Source: Mageeibacillus sp. UBA5438 (GTDB lineage: Bacteria; Bacillota; Clostridia; Saccharofermentanales; DTU023). Taken from it: DNA of 39,351 nt. Below are positions 25,287 through 32,107 of the stretch, piece after piece; within the stretch, counting starts at the first letter, position 1, and every line of letters starts with the position of its first letter. The notes under the pieces were generated by a model. The model ran no database searches. It was not told where the DNA came from and worked only from the letters and a program-made list of their open reading frames with translations. The stretch covers positions 1 to 39,351 of the forward strand of contig DIRK01000035.1 in NCBI GenBank assembly GCA_002427535.1, read 5' to 3'. A program made the position numbers and the translations under genes.

Positions 25287-26681
25287 GTGAATCGAAGACG
25301 CTCACTCCGCTTTTTAACAGCGATTATTCTTGTCCGCGCGACGCGCACGCTGATGAGACTTCTGCGAAGAAAAGCCACCCATTTCCCCGGACAGCTTGCA
25401 AAAAAGCTTTGCCCTGACTTCCTTGCCCGCATTGACAAACCCGATCAAATCATCGCGATCACAGGGACGAACGCAAAAACAACCGTCGCCAACCTGATCG
25501 CGGACATGGCCCAAAATTTGAATCTTTCCTTTGCGCACAATGCCTACGGCAGCAATATTGAAGAGGGTATTATTACCACCTTGCTGGATGGGACAAGTTT
25601 TTTTGGGAAGAAGAAAAAACCGCTGGCCATCTTGGAAATCGATGAACGCTTTACCCGTATCATTTTTCATTCGCTACACCCCGATTACCTTGTGGTCACA
25701 AACTTGTTTCGTGAATCGTATCTTCGAAACGCACACGGCGAATTCATCTTTAATATTCTAGATGATTACATCCCTGAGACCTCGCACGTCTTGGTCAACG
25801 CCGATGACCTTTTGTCACAGCAGCTGGCCGTGGGCCGTCAGGCCACTTCCTTTGGTATCGCGCGCCTGTCGGATGAACCGATCGAAAACGCGAACCTTAT
25901 CCGCGACGTCGTCCTATGCCCTAACTGTCACCATCCTTTAACAGATCGCTTTATCCGCTACCACCATATCGGCCGCGCGGACTGTGAGCATTGCGGATGG
26001 CATTCGCTTGTGCCCGATTTTGAACTCACAAGTCATACGACCGAAGATCTCACCATCGAGCATCAGGGGAAAAAAGAGCATTACCCCTTCCAAGGCGAGA
26101 ACATCCTCGATCTTTACAATGTGCTGACGGCGGTCACTCTGTTTCGCACACTGGGTTACAGCGCCGATGAGGTCAAGTCGGCCCTTTTGGGGGTCGCAAT
26201 CGGGAAGTCGAGAAAAGAAGTCTATAAGATCGGCGGGACGTCCATTTACCGTATGCTCGCAAAGGGGAAAAACCCGATCGCGGTGAGTCGCGTGCTCGAC
26301 GCGGTCGATAAACTTCCGGGCAAGAAACAGTTCATTCTTTTAGTCGATACGAGTGTTGACAAGATGAGTGAAGAGGATAACGCGGCTTGGATTTACGACG
26401 CGGAACTCAGCATACTCACCGATCCGGATGTCAGGCATGTCATCGTGGGTGGGAGGCGCTCGGAGGATATCCGAATCGCACTCCTGTTCCAGGGGGTGCC
26501 TGAAGAGAAGATCATCACCTGCCGCGACAAGCTTGACACCGCAAAATACATCGCAAAAACAAAAGATCCTGAAACTATCGCCATTCTCTACGAGCTTTAT
26601 TCGGCCCCTGTCGCCAAAAAGGTCATGGAAGCCGTCAAAAACCAACTGGTTCACGGCCTATCTGAAAGCGGGGGGAAATGA
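25287..26681 (+). CDS. murT: MurT-type Mur ligase (lipid II isoglutaminyl synthase subunit-like)
   Basis: MurT is the Mur-ligase subunit that, with GatD, amidates the D-glutamate of the peptidoglycan stem in Gram-positive bacteria. The ATP-binding loop ITGTNAKTT is at about 58-66. A family-specific four-cysteine zinc ribbon is inserted in the middle domain (C211, C214, C233, C236). The C-terminal DUF1727 domain contains SEEDNAAWIYDAE (361-373), which resembles the xDxSWIWD segment that in S. aureus supplies an aspartate to the GatD active site; D364 would be the counterpart. The first 25 residues are basic and hydrophobic, possibly membrane-associating. The start is GTG with a weak AGAG site. 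The gatD-like gene begins one base after its stop. The assignment is firm, but substrate chemistry is open because the partner is degenerate. Confidence 0.88.
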   Translation: MNRRRSLRFLTAIILVRATRTLMRLLRRKATHFPGQLAKKLCPDFLARIDKPDQIIAITGTNAKTTVANLIADMAQNLNLSFAHNAYGSNIEEGIITTLLDGTSFFGKKKKPLAILEIDERFTRIIFHSLHPDYLVVTNLFRESYLRNAHGEFIFNILDDYIPETSHVLVNADDLLSQQLAVGRQATSFGIARLSDEPIENANLIRDVVLCPNCHHPLTDRFIRYHHIGRADCEHCGWHSLVPDFELTSHTTEDLTIEHQGKKEHYPFQGENILDLYNVLTAVTLFRTLGYSADEVKSALLGVAIGKSRKEVYKIGGTSIYRMLAKGKNPIAVSRVLDAVDKLPGKKQFILLVDTSVDKMSEEDNAAWIYDAELSILTDPDVRHVIVGGRRSEDIRIALLFQGVPEEKIITCRDKLDTAKYIAKTKDPETIAILYELYSAPVAKKVMEAVKNQLVHGLSESGGK

Positions 26682-26682
26682 G

Positions 26683-27462
26683 ATGAAGATTGAAATTGTC
26701 TACGGTGAATTGGCGAACCTTTTGGGAGAGCACGGCACGCAACAATTGTTAGCGCATACTTTCGGAGAGGATCAGCTTGTCCGCACGCGCTTCCCCGAAC
26801 TACCCCGTTTCTTTCAGGGCGATGTCGATTTTGTGTATATGGGGCCAATGCCTGAAAGCGTTCAGCGGTTGGTCCTTGAGCGTTGGCGGGAACATAGGGA
26901 TGCTTTTGAAAAAGCGATTCAAAAAGGTACGGTGTTCTTTTTTTCGGGCAACGCGATGGACCTTGTAGGTCGCTCCATCCGCTATGTTGAATACGAGACG
27001 GTGGAGGGGCTCGAAATTTTTCCTTTCGACACGATCTGCCGCCGTTACGACCGGCAAAATGAAGTTGTCGACGCTTTGTTTAATGAAATACCCGTCATGG
27101 GTTTTCGCTCGCAGTTTACAACTCATACGGGGGACGCGGGTAAATATCCTTTTCTCGAGGTACTCTCCGGGAGTGGTATGAATCCTGACATTGATACTGA
27201 GGGCGTGCGCCTCCGCAATTTTTTCGGGACAAGTCTTTTGGGCCCGTTTCTTGTGCTGAACCCCATGTTTAGCAAATGGTTGTTCCGGCAGTTCGGCTTT
27301 AGCGGTCCTTTGGCTTTCGAGGAGGAATTGTTGAAAGCTGAAGCCCAACGCCGTCTTGATTTTGAGGAGAGTTTTGGCAAAAAGATTAAAGCGCCGCGCT
27401 TGCTTCGAAATTATCTTAAAAAAGAAAAAGAAATTTTGGACGATGTCGCCAAGAAGAAATAA
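26683..27462 (+). CDS. GatD-like protein lacking the glutamine amidotransferase catalytic residues
   Basis: It directly follows murT (one-base gap, G-run ribosome binding site), the place of gatD. Over its 259 residues the layout matches a class I glutamine amidotransferase of the GatD/CobQ type: KIEIVYGELANLLGEHG at the start, VDFVYMGPM, an elbow region KGTVFFFSGNAMDLVG, and VMGFRSQFTTHTG. In active GatD the elbow reads like AICGGYQLL with a nucleophilic Cys; here that position is Ser88. The catalytic His expected in GFxxH is Gln144, although H148 is near. The protein should therefore not hydrolyse glutamine by the known mechanism. The C-terminal 60 residues (LLGPFLVLNPMFSKWLFRQF and a basic tail) match what I recall from clostridial relatives annotated as amidotransferases. 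A role as structural or regulatory partner of MurT is inferred. Confidence 0.75.
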   Translation: MKIEIVYGELANLLGEHGTQQLLAHTFGEDQLVRTRFPELPRFFQGDVDFVYMGPMPESVQRLVLERWREHRDAFEKAIQKGTVFFFSGNAMDLVGRSIRYVEYETVEGLEIFPFDTICRRYDRQNEVVDALFNEIPVMGFRSQFTTHTGDAGKYPFLEVLSGSGMNPDIDTEGVRLRNFFGTSLLGPFLVLNPMFSKWLFRQFGFSGPLAFEEELLKAEAQRRLDFEESFGKKIKAPRLLRNYLKKEKEILDDVAKKK

Positions 27463-27495
27463 ATAGCGCGGCTCGCGGGCCGCGCTATTATTTTC
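27462..27495. terminator. terminator shared by the convergent gatD-like gene and prsA
   Basis: An 11-base perfect stem (AATAGCGCGGC with GCCGCGCTATT) with a six-base loop, starting in the stop codon of the gatD-like gene. ATTTTC follows on the plus strand and TTATTTC on the minus strand, so it can serve both converging genes. The stronger T-run is on the plus strand. Confidence 0.85.
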
Positions 27496-27518
27496 ACAAT
27501 TTTTAACCCGAATGATTT

Positions 27519-29120
27519 TTAGGGCGCCAACTGCGGAACGGTCGTTTCAGGTTCTTTGGGGGCCGGACCGAACAGTGCGTCAAAGAAATTGACTTTTCCG
27601 GCAAATTTCATGCCGAAGGGGTGGCGCACCACTTGGGCGTTTTCGGCGATGTCGCTGATCCATTGGTTGAGGTATTCCTCTACCAGATATCCCTTGATCT
27701 TTCCGGGCAATTCGGGTTCATCTCCGTAGCCTTCAAAATACATAATGTGGTAGCCGTGCGTGGATTTCACAATGCCGGTGTCGCCTTTTTTACGACCTTC
27801 CTCTGTGCACCAGTTTTCAAACTCAGGAACCATCTTGCCTGAGGGCACGTCGCTGTAAAGGCCGCCGGCCTGTACGCTACCCGGGTCCTTGCTGTACTGC
27901 ACGACAAGTTTGACAAAGGCTTCTTCAGTCTGGTCACCGGCCATGTACTCCTCAAGGACTTGATCGGCTTGCATTTTGAGTGCTTTGTCGCTCTTATCTT
28001 CATCTTCGCTATTTGCGATTAAGATATGGCGGACGGAATAGGGTTTGAAGCTATCTTTTTCACGGCCTTTGAATTCAACCAAGGTCATGGAGTCGGTGCC
28101 TTCGACGACGATTGCGTCTCCCATTGTCCGGTCTTCTTCTTTAACAAAGTCGTAAATCTTGGTCGTGATTTTTTCGGCACGCGCTTTGCGGGTGAAAAGG
28201 GAATCCGAATCTTCTTCAAGCGCCTTTGCGTCTTCTTCTGAGAGATGTAAGAGCACGGCGTCTTTGAAGGCATTTTCTTTTAAGTCAGAAAGGGCCAATT
28301 CCGCGGTGTTTTTAAGATCCTCCAAAGCTTTTTCCTTTTCGTCCTCGGTCCAATCCTCGTCTTCTTCGAGTGTGAACACGTAAGAATTATAGGAGAACAC
28401 ATCCAATTGGTCTTTATGCTCTTGGTAGAACGCTTCAACTTGGGCATCCGAAAGATCGGCCTGGCCTTTGATCTCCTCTTCATAGAAGTTGATCATCATG
28501 GCATTGCGAAGATCGCGCTCGACCATGCTCATGCTGGTTCCGGGGCCATAATAGAGTTTCAAGAGTCCGCGCACGCCCCGACCGCTTGTCACGGCCATCT
28601 CGGCGAACTGGTCCCTTAAGCCTTTTATCCCCTCTTCAATTTTGGCCAGCTGGGCTTCCGTCGGCTCAAATTGGTTTTTGTCCATGTCGCTTAAGGCCGC
28701 GTACATGAATGTGATGCCGGGCATGATCTGGTTGAGAAGGTCGTCACGCACGGTGCCGCCTTCGCTATACTGGGACGGCTGATCCAAGATATTTTGAAAT
28801 TCATCTGTAAACGCCAACCCGTATTGCTCGGATGCGGTCATGTTGCCTAACACCATGTTGATGTCGGCGGCGGTCAGTTTGCGGTCCGCGACGGTCATCG
28901 CGGTGACTGACTTTGTGACCACGCCTGTGGAGGCAATGAGCCAAACAGCCAACGCTAAGACGAGTGCGACGGCGACGATTGACAGGGTGAGTTTTTTCCA
29001 GATTGAACGTGATTCGATTTTTCTTTTATGACCTTCTGCATCTTTCATCCGCGACAGACGCGCTTTGCGTTCTGCACGGGCGATGTCGTGTTTCCACTCG
29101 GTCGATTCTTTTTTTGCCAT
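27519..29120 (-). CDS. prsA: membrane-anchored PrsA/SurA-type peptidyl-prolyl isomerase
   Basis: An extracytoplasmic foldase that assists secreted proteins. A basic cytoplasmic N-terminus of about 42 residues precedes one hydrophobic helix (about 44-66, starting LTLSIVAVALVLALAVW). A SurA-N-like helical domain follows (about 75-250), then a parvulin/PPIC domain at about 362-464 with VRHIL, GGLYSDVPSGKMVPEFE and HGYHIMYFEG. The start at 29120 (MAKKESTEW) has AAGG at seven-base spacing; the frame is open 16 codons further upstream. At 533 residues it is much longer than Bacillus PrsA (about 290), and it has no lipobox, so it is anchored by the helix rather than by lipid. Confidence 0.85.
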   Translation of the reverse strand: MAKKESTEWKHDIARAERKARLSRMKDAEGHKRKIESRSIWKKLTLSIVAVALVLALAVWLIASTGVVTKSVTAMTVADRKLTAADINMVLGNMTASEQYGLAFTDEFQNILDQPSQYSEGGTVRDDLLNQIMPGITFMYAALSDMDKNQFEPTEAQLAKIEEGIKGLRDQFAEMAVTSGRGVRGLLKLYYGPGTSMSMVERDLRNAMMINFYEEEIKGQADLSDAQVEAFYQEHKDQLDVFSYNSYVFTLEEDEDWTEDEKEKALEDLKNTAELALSDLKENAFKDAVLLHLSEEDAKALEEDSDSLFTRKARAEKITTKIYDFVKEEDRTMGDAIVVEGTDSMTLVEFKGREKDSFKPYSVRHILIANSEDEDKSDKALKMQADQVLEEYMAGDQTEEAFVKLVVQYSKDPGSVQAGGLYSDVPSGKMVPEFENWCTEEGRKKGDTGIVKSTHGYHIMYFEGYGDEPELPGKIKGYLVEEYLNQWISDIAENAQVVRHPFGMKFAGKVNFFDALFGPAPKEPETTVPQLAP

Positions 29121-29145
29121 ATCATTACCTTCTTTATGTTTTGCT

Positions 29146-29155
29146 CTACGCGTAG
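29146..29155. repeat. palindrome downstream of the prsA -10 box
   Basis: CTACGCGTAG is a perfect ten-base palindrome placed four bases downstream of the candidate prsA -10 element, a typical operator position. No matching regulator is recognisable. Confidence 0.3.
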
Positions 29156-29158
29156 GAA

Positions 29159-29167
29159 AGTGTAGCA
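29159..29167 (-). promoter_or_regulatory. candidate prsA promoter (extended -10)
   Basis: TGCTACACT on the minus strand, about 40 bases before the prsA ATG, fits an extended -10 element with two departures from TATAAT. The -35 region (TTTCAG) is poor. Confidence 0.4.
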
Positions 29168-29307
29168 CAAACAGAGACCTTCTGAAACAAACACAAGAAA
29201 AGTTGACATGGGTACCCTTGGTACGATGGAGGCTAAAAAACCTGCGTATGATAGCTACAGACTACATCCGGTCATTCCGGTTACATGAGCAATAAAGGAG
29301 GCACACC

Positions 29308-29913
29308 ATGTACAAACTAGACGATTTGAAATACCCTTACGACGCTTTAGAGCCCATCATTGACAAACAGACGATGGAACTCCATCACGGAAAACACCAT
29401 CAGGCTTATGTCAATAATTTAAATAACGCCATTGAAGGTCTTGACCTCAAGGCAAATACGATTGAGGAGCTGTTAAAAGATCTTAAGCAGGTCCCTGAAG
29501 CCAAACGCCAGGCGGTTATTAACAACGGCGGTGGCCATTATAACCACACGCTTTTTTGGGAGAGCATGACGCCCGGTGGCGCGAAAGAGCCCCAAGGTGA
29601 TTTGAAAAAAGCCATCGATGAAACCTTCGGCGACTTTGAGAAGATGAAGGATCTGTTTGAAAAGGCCGGAGCCGGCCAATTCGGCAGTGGCTGGGCTTGG
29701 CTTGTGCTAGAAGACGGCAAGTTAAAAATCACGAGCACCGCCAATCAGGACGCCCCCATCAGCAAGGGACAAATCCCGCTTCTTGGCAACGATGTCTGGG
29801 AGCACGCTTATTACTTGAAGTACCAGAACAGGCGCCCTGAGTACCTAAAAGCCTGGTGGAATGTTGTCAACTGGGACGTCGTCACCAAGCGCTATAAGGA
29901 GAACCTAAGCTAA
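29308..29913 (+). CDS. sodA: superoxide dismutase, Mn/Fe family (Mn-like)
   Basis: Converts superoxide to oxygen and hydrogen peroxide in the cytoplasm. All metal ligands are present: H26 in LHHGKHHQAYV, H80 in NNGGGHYNHTLFW, D162 and H166 in NDVWEHAYYLKYQNRR. The GGG before the second ligand and the glutamine in STANQD (Q147) are features of Mn-type or cambialistic enzymes. The 201 residues are full length, and there is no signal peptide. A perfect AAAGGAGG lies seven bases before ATG. It is transcribed alone, divergent from prsA. Upstream is a TTGACA (29203-29208), but no -10 at proper spacing, so the promoter is not identified. Confidence 0.97.
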   Translation: MYKLDDLKYPYDALEPIIDKQTMELHHGKHHQAYVNNLNNAIEGLDLKANTIEELLKDLKQVPEAKRQAVINNGGGHYNHTLFWESMTPGGAKEPQGDLKKAIDETFGDFEKMKDLFEKAGAGQFGSGWAWLVLEDGKLKITSTANQDAPISKGQIPLLGNDVWEHAYYLKYQNRRPEYLKAWWNVVNWDVVTKRYKENLS

Positions 29914-29945
29914 TCCCGAAAAGTAAATAATAAATAATGAGTAGT

Positions 29946-29973
29946 AAAAATCCCCGGTGCCCCGGGGATTTTT
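29946..29973. terminator. bidirectional terminator between sodA and the HAD gene
   Basis: AAAAATCCCCGG pairs with CCGGGGATTTTT around a four-base loop, giving a T5 tail in both directions. It overlaps the last base of the HAD gene stop codon and lies 32 bases after the sodA stop. Confidence 0.93.
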
Positions 29974-30644
29974 CATGCCTCCACAAGCTGCAAGCGATCA
30001 GGCAGCTCCTCAAAATGACTGATCCAGAGCGTAGGCGAAAGTGCCTCTATCGCCTCCTTATCCATCGCAGTCCAATCGACCGCCGCAAAGTGACCCCCGG
30101 CACGCTTGACACTTAAAAGATCGTGCACGGTGTCACCCACATAGAGGATATGTTGGGGATCCTTAATATTCAGGCGCTCCATCGCCAAAAAGATAGGGTC
30201 CGGTTCAGGCTTATGGCGTTCAGTCTCCTCTGCACAAACCGTGACGTCAAAAAGCTCATTCAAATAAAAAGCGTCAAGGCACACATGCATGCCGTCACAG
30301 CGGCGCGCGGTCACAACACCTGTCAGAAACCCTTGCGACCGAAGCGTTTCAAGCGTCGGGCGGATACCGTCAAAAAGTTGGCAATGCGTAGCCGTACGCG
30401 GCACACTCCAGTCAATATATTCTTGCAACAATCGGTCACTTTGATCGTAGCGGGCAAAAGTGGTGACAAGGGGTTCCCCGACCGTTGCCAAAATTTCGTC
30501 ATCCGAAGGCACCCAGCCAAGAATCTCATTAAAAGTGTGGCGGTGAGACGCGATAATCAGGGGGACCGTATCGATCATGGTGCCATCAATATCAAAGAGG
30601 ACAGCCGATACCCCGAGTTTGTCATCATTCGACCGATTCGTCAC
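29973..30644 (-). CDS. HAD-superfamily hydrolase (phosphoglycolate phosphatase/PpaX-like)
   Basis: All four HAD motifs are visible: FDIDGT with the nucleophile D18 and acid D20, T111 in VVTARR, K144 in HKPEPDP, and VGDTVHDL with D170 and D174. A helical cap domain between motifs I and II places it with subclass I phosphatases such as Gph or PpaX. The exact phosphoester or pyrophosphate substrate cannot be set. It starts with GTG behind GGAGG at six-base spacing and overlaps the end of the CBS-domain gene by 20 bases, so the two are translationally coupled. Confidence 0.88.
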   Translation of the reverse strand: MTNRSNDDKLGVSAVLFDIDGTMIDTVPLIIASHRHTFNEILGWVPSDDEILATVGEPLVTTFARYDQSDRLLQEYIDWSVPRTATHCQLFDGIRPTLETLRSQGFLTGVVTARRCDGMHVCLDAFYLNELFDVTVCAEETERHKPEPDPIFLAMERLNIKDPQHILYVGDTVHDLLSVKRAGGHFAAVDWTAMDKEAIEALSPTLWISHFEELPDRLQLVEA

Positions 30645-31998
30645 TTTTATCCTCCGCTCCTTCTTTGGTCACACGCAGCCTGACGATACGATTATCCGAA
30701 ATGGCAAGCACATGAAAACGCAACTCACCGTATTGAACGGTAGGCCGTTCATGTTCCTCCGGGATACGGTCAAGTAACTCAATCACAAGCCCCGCCACCG
30801 TATCGTACTCATCGTCACCTAAATGAACACCCGTCACCTTCGACAGCTGATCCACCGAGAAACTGCCCTCAACAAGCCATGTGTCAGGCGCGATCTCAAT
30901 CATCTCCTGCTCCGCCTCGTCGTACTCATCCTCAATATTGCCCAAGATCTGTTCCACCAAATCCTCGATCGTAAGAAGCCCTGCCGTTCCGCCGTATTCA
31001 TCAATGACAATCGCCATTTGAATGTGATTTTGCTGCATCTCGCGGAACAGATCGCTGATGTTTCGGGTCTCAGGGGTAAACCAGGCAGGCCTCATGATAC
31101 GGGTGAGTTCAAATTGACCCTCCTCCGCTGACTGATCGTGGTAGAACAACAAGTCCTTCGCGTGCAGCACACCAATAATATTGTCCACCGAGCCGTCGTA
31201 AATAGGGAAACGGGTATACTTCGTGCTGTACAAAAACGACATCGTCTCCTCTAAACTCGCCTCCACAGGAAGCGCCTCAACTTCCGTTCGGTGCGTCATC
31301 ACCTCGGCCGCGATCTTATCATCGAACTCAAACAAATTCTGGATCAACTCACGATTATCGTCCTCAATCGCGCCTTTTGCGTGACCGGCTTCCAGCATCT
31401 GCAAAAACTCTTCCTCCGTCGGCGCCACACTCGCATCTTCCACTTCACGAATATGCGTCAGGCGAAGCAGGACACTTGCGAACAAATGCGCCACGCACTC
31501 CAAGAGATAAGCCGGCGCCATAAGGATCATGATCAGGTAACCGCTCGAGCGGGCAAACTGCCCCTCCTTACCACCGGCCACACGCCCCGGCAACTCGATG
31601 GCAAAGACATAAAAAATAAGCGTGATGCTGAGCGCAATGAGCACACCAACCAAGAAGGAGATGAACGAGGAATTCCCTTTAAATGGGAAAATCAACGGGA
31701 TCGTGACTTGGTCAGTCCACATGAAAAATGACGCGCCGTAAAGAAGCTTCGTGAAAACAAGTTGCCGGAAGAACCGCTTCGAATCGCTCATGCGACGCAA
31801 AAGAGATTTCGCTTTCCGATCGCCTGAAGCAGACTGCTGTTCAAGCTTCCCCTGAGGCAAGATGCGGCACGCCTTATCAAAGGCAGTAAGAATACTTACA
31901 AGCAATAAAAAGAAGACGGACAAGAAAACCGCAGCCCCAACCGGTATACCGGCGGGATCCATGAGATATGTTGCCGTGACCTGTATGAACTGAAACAA
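30625..31998 (-). CDS. CNNM/CorC-family membrane protein with paired CBS domains
   Basis: A hemolysin-III-like/CorC-type protein, family members of which are implicated in magnesium or other cation export. The N-terminal DUF21 region has hydrophobic segments at about 19-41, 109-138 and 153-178, then a paired CBS module (about 230-355: VMTHRTEVEALP, YDGSVDNIIGVLHAKDLL, VIDEYGGTAGLLTIEDLVEQI), then a CorC/HlyC C-terminal domain (WLVEGSFSVDQLS, YDTVAGLVIELL). The start is uncertain. TTG at 31998 has GAGG at seven-base spacing and is used here; the ATG at 31962 (MDPAGIPV) gives a more family-like N-terminus but lacks a ribosome binding site. A terminator lies immediately upstream. Confidence 0.85.
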   Translation of the reverse strand: MFQFIQVTATYLMDPAGIPVGAAVFLSVFFLLLVSILTAFDKACRILPQGKLEQQSASGDRKAKSLLRRMSDSKRFFRQLVFTKLLYGASFFMWTDQVTIPLIFPFKGNSSFISFLVGVLIALSITLIFYVFAIELPGRVAGGKEGQFARSSGYLIMILMAPAYLLECVAHLFASVLLRLTHIREVEDASVAPTEEEFLQMLEAGHAKGAIEDDNRELIQNLFEFDDKIAAEVMTHRTEVEALPVEASLEETMSFLYSTKYTRFPIYDGSVDNIIGVLHAKDLLFYHDQSAEEGQFELTRIMRPAWFTPETRNISDLFREMQQNHIQMAIVIDEYGGTAGLLTIEDLVEQILGNIEDEYDEAEQEMIEIAPDTWLVEGSFSVDQLSKVTGVHLGDDEYDTVAGLVIELLDRIPEEHERPTVQYGELRFHVLAISDNRIVRLRVTKEGAEDKSDESVE

Positions 31999-32024
31999 AG
32001 CGGAGCCTCTTCTCCTTTGAAAAC

Positions 32025-32053
32025 AAAAGATCAGTCGCAAGCGCTGATCTTTT
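32025..32053 (-). terminator. intrinsic terminator after the EF-G-like gene
   Basis: AAAAGATCAG pairs with CTGATCTTTT over a nine-base loop; the minus-strand exit is TTTTGTTTTC. It ends only a few bases before the AAAGGAG in front of the CBS-domain gene, so that gene depends on read-through or on an unseen promoter. Confidence 0.75.
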
Positions 32054-32063
32054 CATTGGGATG

Positions 32064-32097
32064 GGGATGCCGATCTGTTGAGACAGTTCGGCATCCC
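32064..32097 (-). other. long hairpin between the EF-G-like stop and its terminator
   Basis: A ten-base perfect stem (GGGATGCCGA with TCGGCATCCC) continues after one mismatch into CTGT/ACAG with a four-base loop. There is no T-run. It lies ten bases after the stop codon of the EF-G-like gene and forms a tandem structure with the terminator. Confidence 0.45.
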
Positions 32098-32107
32098 TCC
32101 TATGTCA

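Noticed and set aside
29203..29250. sodA promoter from TTGACA at 29203 with TATGAT at 29247
   Set aside because: The spacing is about 38 bases and no other -10-like hexamer lies 16-18 bases from the TTGACA; the pair cannot form one promoter.
29248..29295. 15-codon leader peptide before sodA
   Set aside because: ATG-initiated mini-frame without a ribosome binding site or regulatory codon run; a chance frame.
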